Of a stretch of DNA of 64,000 bases, positions 32,672 through 43,739 are shown piece by piece. Position numbers and translations under genes: made by a program. Below the pieces are notes generated by a model that saw only the letters and a program-made list of their open reading frames with translations, did not search any database and had not been told where the DNA came from. The stretch's first letter is position 1. Every line of letters begins with the position of its first letter. Source of the stretch: Terramyces sp. JEL0728 (taxonomy: Eukaryota; Chytridiomycota; Chytridiomycetes; Rhizophydiales; Terramycetaceae). The DNA is taken from positions 78,433-142,432 of the forward strand of contig JADIIU010000023.1 of assembly GCA_027603945.1 (NCBI GenBank). The letters run 5' to 3'.

Positions 32672-32795
32672 GTAGATTGTGGGGCAGTTTGAATCTGTAA
32701 TAAATGACTTGGAGTTATCATTGCAATGTCAAGCAGACAAGACCCTTGTTTGGAACCTTGCCATGCCAGAACAGTGTACGAGATGATTGAAAAAT

Positions 32796-34259
32796 CTAAT
32801 AGTCGTTTATTGATGGAGTGTGGGCTTTGGTTTGTGAGGAATAGCCAGTGGATGCGTTGATTCTATTTAAAATAGCACCTGTGTACTTTAAGCAAATGAA
32901 AACCAAGATATAGTGACAGCTGATAGATAGCGCTTCAATCATATAGATCGTGTTTTGCATTTGGTCTGATCCAAGCTTGTTTGTCAAATTTAATATTCCG
33001 TACATGGCACAGTAGGCAAGAAAGTTTAGCAAGTGCACTGATATGTAAAAAGCAAATAATGGATCCTTGCTGCACAGTATGTAAAAGAATTTGGCAAACG
33101 ACATGTACTTGTCCCGGACTATTTCTATCTGATAATACTTGTATAAAAAGTAGGCGTTTGGCGAGAGATTGAAAATATAGAGGAAGAATATCCACAGATC
33201 GGCAAAAGTAAACCAGTTTTGTATGAATACTGGCCAAGTGGTGTTGTAATAAGCCGCAGCGATATAATACGGAAAGTTGAGCAGCACATTTACTGTCGTA
33301 ATCGCACTGTACACTCCTGCATTCAAATACACGTTGTTCCTGCTTCGAACCGACAACATGAAATTGGCAGTGTAGAGAACTGAGCCCAGTGTTGACAATC
33401 CAAAGAACAAATTCGCTATTTCGGTTTCCCATAGAGTTCCTAGTGCTGTTGGAGAATAAACACTCGCCAACATATAAAGTATGACATAGAATAGCCATAA
33501 GATCTGGATATATACGCGTATGTACGATTTCTTTTTACCGTATATTAATTCCGCAATTATAAATCCACACGATGTCAAGATGGCCAGCGCACTAAATGCA
33601 ATATACGCCTGGTCTGCTGGGTAATTGTAATCCATTTCCCAATATACTGGCGTAGTCCAATCAATGTAGCTTCTGTTTTTGATGTAGTATCTGTTTACCG
33701 ACACAAGTCCAAACTTGGAATCGTTAAAAACCCCATAGCTATCAGCTACTGTTGTCATGCGTCCGCTGCAGTCCATGGAATCATAGATCAAGAGTGATTT
33801 CGAATCACAAACAAATCCCAAGTTGCATACTGAATTACACAGCACGATAATTTCATTGTACCCATCCAAACTAGATGTATTGCTGGTTACTGATTTATAC
33901 AAATTATTGGCATATCCTGGTACTGCGGAGATTTTATAATCGGAAGAATAAAATACAGCACTTTCGACTCCTTTTACCGGAGAGGGAATGAAACTCGTGT
34001 AACAGCACTTACTAGGATCAACGGGCTGGTAAGCAGCACCACAAAAAGTTGTGTTAAATTCGAAATATGCGATTGATTCAACAGTTATCGGCGAAGGATT
34101 ACTGACATTAAATCCAGTCGGCGATTTTAGAATTATATTCGGAGGTCCATGGCAATACTCTAGCGACCACTGTAACTGAAAAGAATTCATTTTACAAAGA
34201 TGACGATCTATTGTTTTGCGAGGACCTGGCAATTGGGTGACATCAGTACAGCTTGGCAT
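32796..34259 (-). CDS. Seven-transmembrane protein with Cys-rich N-terminal ectodomain (receptor-like)
   Basis: 487 aa from the ATG at 34259. Residues 1-220 are extracellular-like, with about ten cysteines (CTDV, EYCHGPP, TFCGAAYQ, KCCYTSF, LCNSVCNLGFVCDS, DCSGRM) and many N-glycosylation sites. Seven membrane segments follow, from AYIAFSALAILTSCGFIIA to SCHYILVFICLKYTGAIL. This is the layout of a ligand-sensing receptor, but I cannot assign a GPCR class. The product as annotated lacks a signal peptide; an in-frame stretch upstream (34263..34517) might supply one through a 15-nt intron. AATAAA occurs just before the stop. Confidence 0.65.
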   Translation of the reverse strand: MPSCTDVTQLPGPRKTIDRHLCKMNSFQLQWSLEYCHGPPNIILKSPTGFNVSNPSPITVESIAYFEFNTTFCGAAYQPVDPSKCCYTSFIPSPVKGVESAVFYSSDYKISAVPGYANNLYKSVTSNTSSLDGYNEIIVLCNSVCNLGFVCDSKSLLIYDSMDCSGRMTTVADSYGVFNDSKFGLVSVNRYYIKNRSYIDWTTPVYWEMDYNYPADQAYIAFSALAILTSCGFIIAELIYGKKKSYIRVYIQILWLFYVILYMLASVYSPTALGTLWETEIANLFFGLSTLGSVLYTANFMLSVRSRNNVYLNAGVYSAITTVNVLLNFPYYIAAAYYNTTWPVFIQNWFTFADLWIFFLYIFNLSPNAYFLYKYYQIEIVRDKYMSFAKFFYILCSKDPLFAFYISVHLLNFLAYCAMYGILNLTNKLGSDQMQNTIYMIEALSISCHYILVFICLKYTGAILNRINASTGYSSQTKAHTPSINDY

Positions 34260-34764
34260 AAATTACCCAATTCTCAAATAGAACGAATATGCGAGCGGGA
34301 AATCAGTAAATAGAAACTGGAGTTTATTGTATTGACGGTTGGTTATTTTTTGAAATAGAAAGCCAATGCTGTCAAACATAATCCAATTTTCAGCAGTTCC
34401 ACGTACTGCTGATAGGTGTATTCCTTTGCGTTTGCGATTGGAAGGCTTTGATGGTGCAGTGTTTGCATTTCCGACAAAGAATGGATTGTTGGGTCCATAT
34501 TTATTTATGCTTGCCAAGGTCCAGTTTCAAAATAAAAAATACATAGTCTGAAGCTTCCTTAATTTTGCAATTGGATATGGGATAACTTCCAAGACCGCCT
34601 TCAGATGCAGCCGGGGTGTGCGGTAAATTAATAATTCAGAGACAATGGCGATTCGTAGTCAGTTTTAATATGACTGCTCTTTTAAGTTGCTTCCAGAATC
34701 ATCCATGCGTGGCAAAAAGTGCGTAACAATTTCAAGATTGTGAATTTCCATTTTCCGCATCTAA
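34260..34764. other. Region between 7TM gene and UBA1, with an open frame on each strand
   Basis: 505 bp. The minus frame 34263..34517 (KYGPNNPFFVGNANTAP, RKRKGIHLSAVRG) is in frame with the 7TM protein but separated by TAA, and lacks an ATG at its head. The plus frame 34366..34551 starts with ATG and also looks protein-like. They are antisense to each other, so at most one is likely real. The rest is the UBA1 upstream region. Confidence 0.3.
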
Positions 34765-37700
34765 ATGGTAAACAAAATCGACGAAGGATTGTATTCCAGA
34801 CAATTGTAAAAGCAAAATAACTGTAGATATGTATTGGGCCATGAAGCTATGCAGCAAATGAGTCAGTCTAATGTGCTCTTGGTTGGTCTTGGTGGGCTTG
34901 GTGTTGAAATTGGTACCTGCATTACTAATCTCAGCCAAAAATGTAATTCTTGCTGGTGTGAAATCAGTTACGCTATACGACAGATCAAAGATTGAAATTG
35001 CCGATCTGTCATCCCAATTCTTTTTACATGAAAATGATATTGGCCAATCAAAAGATAAAGTTACTCAGCCAAAATTAGTTGATTTGAACAGCTATGTGCC
35101 TGTCCATGTATTTGACGGTGAATTGAACGACAGTACTATTAGTAAATACCAAGTGGTGGTAGTCACTGACCGTGATCACTATGAAAAAGTTCAAATCAAT
35201 GAATTGGCAAGAAAGCATAAAGTCAAGTTTATTGCAGCAGAAACCAGAGGTTTGTTTGGCTTTGCATTTAATGACTTTGGGTTGGACTTTAAAGTCAGTG
35301 ATACTACTGGCGAAAATGCACTGTCGGGAATGATATCAGCTGTTTCAAAAGTACGCTTTATTTTAATTATAGGATGCCGATGGCGTAGTTGCATGTTTGG
35401 AAGATCAGCGTCACGGACTCGAAGACGGCGATTATGTTACATTTACCGAAGTCCAAGGCATGGCTGAACTCAATGATATCACACCACGCAAAATTACTGT
35501 TACTGGCCCATTCACATTTAAAATCGGCGATACTTTATCATTTGGAGACTACAAGACTGGAGGATACTTTAAACAAGTAAAAATGCCTAAAGTTTTACAA
35601 TTCAAAACCCTTGCCGAATCATTTGCAGAACCAGAAGTCATTATTGCTGATTTTGCAAAATACGATCGTCCAACCCAATTACACGTTGCGTTCCAAGCGA
35701 TTGGCGAATTTAAAAAGAAGCGCTCTCGTTTGCCAAATCCACGAAACGACGGAGATGCAAACGAATTTTTTGGAATTGTTAAAGAATTAGGAAGGCATTT
35801 GGCATCTCCCCCAGAATTTGATGAAAAGCTAATTAAAGAATTTGCTTACCAAGCTAGAGGTGATCTTCCACCAATGAATGCAGTATTGGGCGGTCTTGTT
35901 GCGCAAGAAGTATTGAAAGCTTGCAGTGGAAAATTCATGCCAAATTTCCAGTACTTTTACTTTGATTCTCTTGAATCATTGCCAAAATCTACTCCGCTGA
36001 CCGAAGCTGGATGTAAACCAACTGGAAGCCGCTACGATAACCAAATTGCGGTTTTCGGAAAAGATTTCCAAAATCAAATTGCCAATACTCGCCAATTCTT
36101 GGTAGGTGCTGGTGCGATTGGCTGTGAAATGTTAAAGAACTGGGCTATGATTGGTTTGGGAACAGGTCCTGAAGGAAAGATTATCATCACAGATATGGAC
36201 ACTATTGAAAAGAGTAACCTGAACAGACAATTCCTGTTTAGACCTTGGGATGTCAGCAAATTAAAGTCAGAATGTGCAGCAAGTGCAGTTGAAATAATGA
36301 ACCCAGCAACCAAAGGAAAGATCAAGGCATTTGCTGAAAGAGTAGGACCTGATACAGAAAAGATCTTTGATAAGGACTTTTGGGCTGGACTGACTGGCGT
36401 TACCAACGCGTTGGACAATATTGATGCCCGTAGATATATGGATAGAAGATGTGTATTCTATGGAAAATCACTTTTGGAATCTGGTACTTTGGGCACCAAA
36501 GGCAACACTCAAGTTGTTATTCCAGGCTTGACAGAGTCATACTCGTCTTCCAACGACCCTCCAGAAAAGTCAATTCCAAGTTGCACGCTAAAGAATTTCC
36601 CTAATGCTATTGAGCATACTATTCAGGTAAATTTTATTAATATTAGTGGGGTAGAGATTTGTTTGAAGGCTACTTTACAAAGAGCATTGAAAGCGCCAAC
36701 TTGTACTTGAATGATGCCAACTTTGTTGATTCAATGATGAAGCAAGGTGGGAATAACAAGGAAACCTTTGACAATATCCTGAGCAATCTTGTAAGCGACA
36801 AGGCAGAGAATTTTGAAGATTGTGTTACTTGGGCTCGCTTGCAATTCGAAGAGCAATACCACAACAAGATTTTGCAATTGTTGTACAACTTCCCTAAGGA
36901 TGCTGTTACATCTACCGGGATTCCATTCTGGAGTGGACCGAAACGTGCTCCTGATGCCCTGGACTTTAATGCGGATAATGTATCGGAACTCGTTAACGAT
37001 AGGAACTGCACATGTCCTTTATTGTCGCTGCTGCTAATTTGAGGGCATTCAACTATGGAATTCCACAAGAAAATGGTGTCGACATGATTAAATCCATTTT
37101 GAAGACTGTCCTAGTTCCAGAGTTTTCACCTAGATCAGGTGTTAAAATTGCAGTTTTAGAATCTGAAGCCAACCAGCAAGCTCAAGTTGATGAAAGTGAC
37201 TTGGACAGAGTTATTAAGGCTCTCCCAGACCAAGCCAGATTTGGAAGCAAGAGACTTGCCCCTGCAGATTTCGAAAAGGATGATGACACAAACTTCCACA
37301 TTGATTTCATTACTGCTGCATCTAACCTTCGTGCAACCAACTACTCTATCACAGTTGCCGACAGACACCAAACCAAGTTTATTGCAGGTAAAATCATCCC
37401 CGCTATCGCAACTACAACCGCGCTAGTCACTGGATTAGTTTGTCTTGAATTATACAAGGTAGATACTGCTTAACACCAGGTTATTGATCAAAGAAGAGTT
37501 TTGGAAGACTACAAGAACGCATTTGTAAATTTGGCCTTGCCACTCTATGCTTTCTCTGAGCCAATTGCAGCTCAAAAATTCAAATACCATGAATCAGAAT
37601 GGACTTTATGGGACAGATTCGACTTGAAAGGCGACATGTCTCTTTCCCACTTTATCAAGCACTTTAAGGACAATCACGAATTGGAAATCACAATGCTTTC

Positions 37701-37902
37701 GTGCGGTCAAACCATGGTCTACTCATTCTTTATGCCTAAAAAGAAGCTCGACGAGAGAATGAACCTCAACTTTGTGCAAATTCTCGAGCTGATTTCAAAG
37801 AAACCTGTCCCTGAACATACCAAAGTGTTGATGTTGGAAATGTGTGTCAATGATCGCGAAGGAGAAGACGTTGAAGTACCGCCTGTTGTAATTCATCTCT
37901 AA
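34765..37902 (+). CDS. UBA1: Ubiquitin-activating enzyme E1
   Basis: Adenylates ubiquitin with ATP and loads it on its own cysteine for transfer to E2s. Exons 34765..34805, 34827..34912, 34935..35350, 35373..36626, 36647..36979, 37003..37458, 37480..37902 (introns 21, 22, 22, 20, 23, 21 nt); 1002 aa, the normal length. Visible: [28 protein letters not shown], the active adenylation site [37 protein letters not shown], the catalytic cysteine in [11 protein letters not shown] (Cys585), FNYGIP-type half-domain sequences and a C-terminal ubiquitin-fold domain (LTMLSCGQ-like [15 protein letters not shown]). The stop overlaps AATAAA. Confidence 0.97.
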
Positions 37903-38496
37903 ATAAACCATTTTTGTAGTGCTTGTTAGGTTGAAGAGGAAGCTAATGACAAGTAATATGGCCACCAAAGAATCTCGCCGTCAGAAGACTCTTGAGTTAC
38001 ACATATTGTAGGGGATTGCTATTGCTCTCAGTTTTGCTTCCTTTTACCTTTTCGGTTCAAGGCTCAAACTTGGCGTAAACTCAATTCCGCTGTGGTCTTG
38101 TGACACTATTTCTGGTCGCAAACCCCATGGGGTTGAAGCTAGTTCTACTAGCAGTACCTTCTTGCGCACTTGATGAGCCTACCTCTCTTGCGGTGAATTG
38201 ACTCTGTGTCGCTGAAATCCGACACGTTTTATCAGGAAAAAACGTTTTGCAAAACAAAATGCGATGGAAAATGCAAATGAGGTGGAAAATAATCTCAACG
38301 GGTAAAATATCGAAATGCTGTATCGGTGGTAAGTTTAATGTCGACCAACGCTGCAACTGATAGTTAATCAATGAAACGTTTTTCTGGTTGACTGATAACT
38401 CGGGATCTGCCTAAATTTGGCCAGAGTGATTGTGCCGTAAAAATCCTGGGGGTACAAATACAACGAAAGGAAAGCATCTGAAATACATAGAAAGAA
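37903..38496. other. Intergenic stretch with no gene seen
   Basis: 594 bp between UBA1 and the acid phosphatase cluster. Minus-strand frames at 38081..38371 and 38364..38567 lack coding character. No repeat or RNA gene found; it presumably includes the promoter of the first phosphatase. Confidence 0.35.
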
Positions 38497-39336
38497 ATGC
38501 TCACCGCTATATTTTTAGCTTTAACTGCCCTAGCAGCTCCACACCAAAACCCACGCCACCAATTCAAGAATTACTTTGTTATTGTTTTTGAAAACCAAAA
38601 CTTTGACACTGTAATGAACAATGCTTATATGGGAAAGGTGCTACCATCTAAAGGACGCTTGTTGACAAATTATCACGCCGTAATACATCCTTCCCAGCCA
38701 AATTACATTGCCATGACATCTGGGTCACCAAGTGGAGTCATTATGGACTTCCATGCAAATGTCAACAGGAGGAATCTAGCAGATAATCTTGAAGCAGCAG
38801 GTTTGACTTGGAAAACCTATCAGCAAGACTATCCACAAGACCAAGGATGCTATTTAGGCGACAGCGGCAAATACTATCGAAAACATAATCCATTCGTGTC
38901 GTACGTTAACGTCCAAAACAACCCTGACAGATGCGCTAAAATTGTCAATGCGGATTTCTTGAAGGACGATATCGCCTACGGCAATATTCCAAATTACATT
39001 TTTTACACTCCAAACATTGATAACGATGGCCATAATACTGATGTTTCGTATGCTTCTAACTGGCTACAGGGATTCTTGGAACCTCTCTTGGAAAACCCTG
39101 TTTTTGCTGATACTCTGTTTGTGATTACTTTTGACGAAAGTGCAGCTGCTTTGGGTGTCATTGAATTTGGTGGAAACCATATCTATACTCTATTGCTTGG
39201 CTCAAGTGTTACTCCTGGCTCCCAGGATAATACTTACTACACGCACTATTCCCAGATTGCTACTCTGAACCAGCAATGGGGAGTTGACATGTTCAACCTG
39301 AAGGATACTGGTGCAGCTGGGTTTGATTTGCAATAA
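38497..39336 (+). CDS. Secreted acid phosphatase (phosphoesterase family), copy 1
   Basis: Fungal PhoA-like member of the phosphoesterase (phospholipase C/acid phosphatase) superfamily. 279 aa, intronless. Signal peptide (MLTAIFLALTALAAP), metal-site strand YFVIVFENQNFDTV, KGRLLTNYHAVIHPSQPNY with the TSGS segment, YYRKHNPFVSY, YTPNIDNDGHNTDVSY, and FVITFDES. The usual fungal residues are all present, so activity on phosphate monoesters is expected. First of three tandem paralogues and the only one without an intron. The stop overlaps AATAAA. Confidence 0.88.
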   Translation: MLTAIFLALTALAAPHQNPRHQFKNYFVIVFENQNFDTVMNNAYMGKVLPSKGRLLTNYHAVIHPSQPNYIAMTSGSPSGVIMDFHANVNRRNLADNLEAAGLTWKTYQQDYPQDQGCYLGDSGKYYRKHNPFVSYVNVQNNPDRCAKIVNADFLKDDIAYGNIPNYIFYTPNIDNDGHNTDVSYASNWLQGFLEPLLENPVFADTLFVITFDESAAALGVIEFGGNHIYTLLLGSSVTPGSQDNTYYTHYSQIATLNQQWGVDMFNLKDTGAAGFDLQ

Positions 39337-39496
39337 ATTCTCTTATTTCCTTTTGCAACCGGATACTACTCTTTCATGGCCGTTTGGTAAATAGGGACCT
39401 GCTCATTTTAGGAGTTGCCGGATGGCCAACTGACTTTGAGATCTGTGTGCGACCATGTAGTTGCCCGATTTTGGTAAATGGCTGTGGTAGATGAGA

Positions 39497-39504
39497 TATA
39501 AAAA
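39497..39504 (+). promoter_or_regulatory. Putative TATA box of acid phosphatase copy 2
   Basis: TATAAAAA ends 24 bp before the ATG at 39529. With a standard TATA-to-start distance, the mRNA would begin at or within a few bases of the start codon. Confidence 0.5.
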
Positions 39505-39528
39505 GAGAGAGAAACAGACATAATCTAA

Positions 39529-40396
39529 ATGCTTACTACTTTGTTTACTTTGGCTGTCGCGCATGCTCTCCCTACTACCTCCAACTTTGATCGCATGTTC
39601 ATTATCATTTTGGAAAATGAAAGCTACAGCACTGTAGTTGCCGATAACTACTTTGGCAAAGTGCTTGCTCCAAAAGGACGCCTGTTGACCAACTACCACG
39701 CAGTTACTCACCCATCCCAAGTACCTTTTGCTAACCTAGCCAAACTATATCGCTCTTACATCTGGATCTACTGATGGCGTTTCCATGGACAGCATTGCTG
39801 ATGTTGACAAGACTAATATTGTTGACAAGTTGGAAGCTGCCCAATTGACTTGGAAATCGTACCAACAAGCCTACCCAATTGCATCTGGATGCTACGCCGG
39901 CGACAAAGGCACTTACTACAGAGTAACTATTTATTGATGATAGAAACACAATCCATTCGCATCGTACAAAAACATCCAGTCCAGCCCTGCAAGATGTGCC
40001 AACATTGTTAACGCTAATCAACTGAACTCGGATATCGCTGCCGGCAATGTTCCAAACTACGTCTTTTACACTCCAGATATCAACAATGATGGACACGATA
40101 CTTCAACTTCTTATGCTTCCAACTGGTTGCAAGGATTCATCGAGCCGCTATTGACCAACCAGTTGTTCCAGAACACTTTGTTTGTCGTTACTTTTGATGA
40201 AAGCGCAAACTTTTTGAACATTGATACTGTCCATAACCAAATCTATACTTTGTTGGTTGGTGCTGGCGTCCCTGCAGGTACCCAGGACAACACCTATTAC
40301 ACTCATTACTCGCTCTTGAAGACTTTGCAAGCCAACTGGGGAATTGGAAGCTTGACTTCTAACGATGCCGGTGCAACCGGATTCAACTTGCGCTAG
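39529..40396 (+). CDS. Secreted acid phosphatase, copy 2
   Basis: Exons 39529..39720, 39740..39922, 39944..40396 with introns of 19 and 21 nt; 275 aa. Signal peptide (MLTTLFTLAVAHALP), MFIIILENESYSTVV, KGRLLTNYHAVTHPSQ followed after splicing by PNYIALTSGSTDG, then TYYR|KHNPF across the second intron, YTPDINNDGHDTSTSY and FVVTFDESAN. The catalytic set is kept. It shares the first intron position with copy 3; the second intron is unique in the trio. Confidence 0.88.
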
Positions 40397-40743
40397 ATTT
40401 AGACTAATAAACGTGTCTTTTGCTTTGTTTTTGCATTGTTTTTACAAGGTCAAAACGTGGTCATATTGGACGCTACAGTACTTGGCCGCTGTTCATAGCG
40501 CTCGTGAAAATTCAATTCTTCAACAGTTTGGAAAAATCGCACGAGGTAAGGAAGCCGTAGCGTAAACAGTCATTGCTAATTACAATCTCATTAGTGACTG
40601 GCAGTTTAATTAAAAATTGACTTTTTATGGCCGAAAATCCATGGGATCCCTGGCCACTCATAGGTCCGTTGGCACGTTTGGTCAAAGCACATCCTTGTGA
40701 CTCTCGAAAGCACTTAAATGCAGACAAGAGGCTCTGTTCACCA
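40397..40743. other. Spacer between acid phosphatases 2 and 3
   Basis: 347 bp. From 40627 an open frame is continuous with copy 3 and offers an upstream ATG, but it would place about 39 polar residues before the signal peptide, so I treat it as 5' flank. AATAAA follows the copy 2 stop by ~12 bp. Confidence 0.4.
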
Positions 40744-41594
40744 ATGCTCTCCTTCATTCCGTCATTGATTGCGCTCAGTGCAGCACTGCCAGCTACATCC
40801 AACTTTAACAATATTTTCATTATTGTATTGGAAAATGAAAGTTTTGGCCCTACTTTTAACCAACCTTACTTTGGCAAAGTGCTTGCTCCAAAAGGACGCT
40901 TGCTGACCAACTACCATGGTGTTACCCATCCATCCCAAGTACTATTTTGCTAACCTAGCCAAACTATATCGCAATGACATCTGGATCTACTAATGGTGTT
41001 TTCATGGATTTTACTGCTGATGTCGGCAAGACTAATGTTGTAGATAAATTAGAAGCAGCTCAGTTGACTTGGAAAACTTACCAAGAGAGCTACCCAGTTG
41101 CTTCTGGATGCTTCAAAGGTGACGCTGCCCCATACTATCGCAAGCACAACCCATTTGTCTCTTACAAAAATGTTCAATCCAATGTAGCTAGATGCAACAA
41201 TATTGTAAACGCAGATCAATTGCAAGCCGATATCGCATCCGGCCAGCTTGCAAATTACATGTTCTACACTCCAAACATTAACAATGATGGACACGACACT
41301 GACTTGGATTACGCAGCTAACTGGCTCCAAGGATTCATCGAACCATTGCTCGCAAACCCTGTCTTCTCAAAGACTTTGTTTGTCGTTACTTTTGATGAAA
41401 GTGCCAATGTCTTGGATATTGATACTGTTCACAACCAAATCTACACTGTGTTGTTGGGTGCTGGTATCCCTGCTGGTACTCAAGACAATACCTACTATAA
41501 CCACTACTCGCTCTTGAAGACTTTACAAACCAACTGGGGAATTGGAAGCTTGACTTCAAATGATGCCGGTGCAAATGCATTCAACTTGCGCTAA
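40744..41594 (+). CDS. Secreted acid phosphatase, copy 3
   Basis: Exons 40744..40938 and 40959..41594 with one 20-nt intron; 276 aa. The start at 40744 gives a signal peptide (MLSFIPSLIALSAALP); an in-frame ATG at 40627 would bury it. Motifs as in copy 2: IFIIVLENESFGPTF, KGRLLTNYHGVTHPSQ, PNYIAMTSGSTNG, YYRKHNPFVSYKN, YTPNINNDGHDTDLDY, FVVTFDESANV. The intron sits where copy 2 has its first; the YYRKHNPF site is uninterrupted. Protein and nucleotide similarity is highest to copy 2, implying recent duplication or conversion. Confidence 0.88.
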
Positions 41595-42060
41595 ACTAGA
41601 ATAAATATAGTTAGAATTATCTGTTTTACACTGGTAACTGCGCAGTTGGTCGCTGATTCTATCCTGTTATATTTCGTTTCTCGTTTAGCCTAATTTTGCC
41701 AAGGTTTTTGATGTGCATGGATGGATGCATTGACCCTGGTAATAGTTCTTCCACCATCCTGATTGGTTTAACGGGATAATATATTGGATAACACCTCAGA
41801 ACCAATTTTGATTCATTTCCATTCAGAAATATTGCCGCAAATCTCAGGATTGTTTTTAGTATTGCCTTGCGGTTGAATCGGATCTTGATATAGAAGCTGG
41901 CCAGATTCCTGCGAAGCCATCTGACATTGTGAGTTTCACTAATCCTTAATGTCTGTTTCAAGGATTCATTTTCCTATCCAATGAATTTCAAGTACCACCT
42001 CCCAAACCACCGTTTCGCCCCTTTTTTGTGGTTTGATTGCTCTTTCACCGAAATCAGGAA
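41595..42060. other. Intergenic stretch with one minus-strand open frame
   Basis: 466 bp. A minus frame (41659..41961) is open for 100 codons and somewhat protein-like (RKAILKTILRFAAIFLNG) but has no ATG at its start and no recognisable match. Otherwise it should carry the metacaspase promoter. Confidence 0.3.
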
Positions 42061-43176
42061 ATGTTCAGAGGTTTAGGAAAATTAGTCGACAATTTGGAAA
42101 AGGTAGTTGAAAAAATAGACCCAAGCCAAGTTGAAAAGGTACCTTACAAGCTAACGCAGGCGCTGGGTAAAGTGATTGGAGGAAATGAAACTACCACCGG
42201 TAGAAAACCAACTGGTTCAATGTCAACTCATACGGGAGGCAATGGCAAACGCAGAGCATTGTTAATTGGTATCAATTACGTTGGAACTCAAGCTCAATTA
42301 TCCGGCTGTGTCAATGATGTAAACAATGTTCACAATTTCATCAAGGACCAGTTTAACGATATTAGAATCTTGACTGATGATCAACAAGGACAAAGCAACC
42401 CAACCAAAGCCAATATTATCGAGTCATTCAAATGGTTGGTCTCTGGAGCTCAGCCTGGCGATTCATTCTTCTTGCATTACTCTGGACACGGTTCAACTCA
42501 AAAGGACGAAGACGGTGATGAAGTTGATGGGTTGGACAACACCATTTGTCCAGTAGATTACAATTCTGCCGGTATGATTGTCGATGATGTATATTATTAT
42601 TAATGGTAGGAAATGAACACAATCCTTGTTCAAGCTTTACCTGAAGGCTCCAGATTGGTAGCTATTTTCGATTGTTGCCATTCTGGTACCATGCTTGATT
42701 TGCCATTCATGTACACAATTGATGGAAACTTGGAAGTAACTTGCAAGAGCAACAAGCAGGCTGCATTGGAAGGCGGTATCAAAGCACTTAAAGATTTCCA
42801 AAAAGGCGACAAGCAAGCTGCGATGAAGGAAGCTTTCAGCGCTCTTTCATTGTTAACAAAACAAGAACAAAACACTCCAAACTCTGAGGCAGAAAAGAAG
42901 ACTTTGGCAACCAAATTTTCTAAAGCCGACGTACTAATGTTCTCTGGATGTAGAGATAACCAAACTAGTGCTGATGCTAAAATCAACGGCCAAGGATGTG
43001 GTGCCATGTCATGGGCTTTATTAGCTGTCCTTAGCAGCTCTAACGGAGCCAAATTGTCATTGAAAGATCTGTTGGCCCAATTGAGAGAAAAATTGCAGGG
43101 CAAGTATGAACAAATCCCTCAAATGTCTACTTCACATGAGGTAGATGTCAACAACAACCACTTTTCACTCGTTTAA
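42061..43176 (+). CDS. Metacaspase (active-site residues intact)
   Basis: Type I-like metacaspase, a calcium-dependent Arg/Lys-specific cysteine protease. Exons 42061..42588 and 42610..43176 with a 21-nt intron after VDD; 364 aa. A helical N-terminal prodomain (~55 residues, no zinc finger or long Pro-rich tract) precedes [14 protein letters not shown]. The catalytic dyad is His143 in HYSGHGS and Cys199 in FDCCHSG. The C-terminal block [17 protein letters not shown] closes the p10-like part. The start is the ATG at 42061; an in-frame TTG lies upstream. It is followed by a mutated paralogue. Confidence 0.92.
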
Positions 43177-43739
43177 CCGATGTTCAATAAATGAAGATTT
43201 CATTGATTTTCCAATTTACTTTGCGCGAGTTGGAGTTTGACGAAAAATAGCTTTGAGGTCGGATTTTAGCTAGCAGGTACGCAGTCTCTTTGATACATTG
43301 GTTTAAAGACCAAAAGTCTCTTTGGCGAATCTAAAAGTTCGAGAGCACATGGATTTGGACCAACATGAAGGGTGCTGCTTGTTGGTGATAATATAAAACT
43401 TGCACCTTGTAATGCCCAGCTCTAATTAAACAAAATTGACCAAATTTTACTGCTTTTTTGTTACATATGAATGTTCCCGCGTCAGCTAGCTAAATAATCC
43501 GTTTATTGCGAGAACAGGCCGCCAAACAGAAAAGAAATTCGCCAGTAATAGCTAATATAGCATTCATTTAGGTATTATATGCCGACCGAACTATAGCCAG
43601 TAAAACCAGAGAATGCTACATTTGCAGTCTCGCCACCGCACAGATCGCCACTGGTTCCCAGCTACGAAACCAAAAATAGCAGGTAAACTCCAACGATTCA
43701 TGTTCCGTATAAAAGTAGTTCCCATTACTAAAATAATAA
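43177..43739. other. Spacer between the two metacaspase genes
   Basis: 563 bp, AT-rich. AATAAA follows the first metacaspase stop by about 15 bp. No coding frame of interest, repeat or RNA gene seen. Confidence 0.35.

Noticed and set aside
42630..43103. 157-codon minus ORF in the metacaspase
   Set aside because: Antisense shadow of conserved coding sequence.
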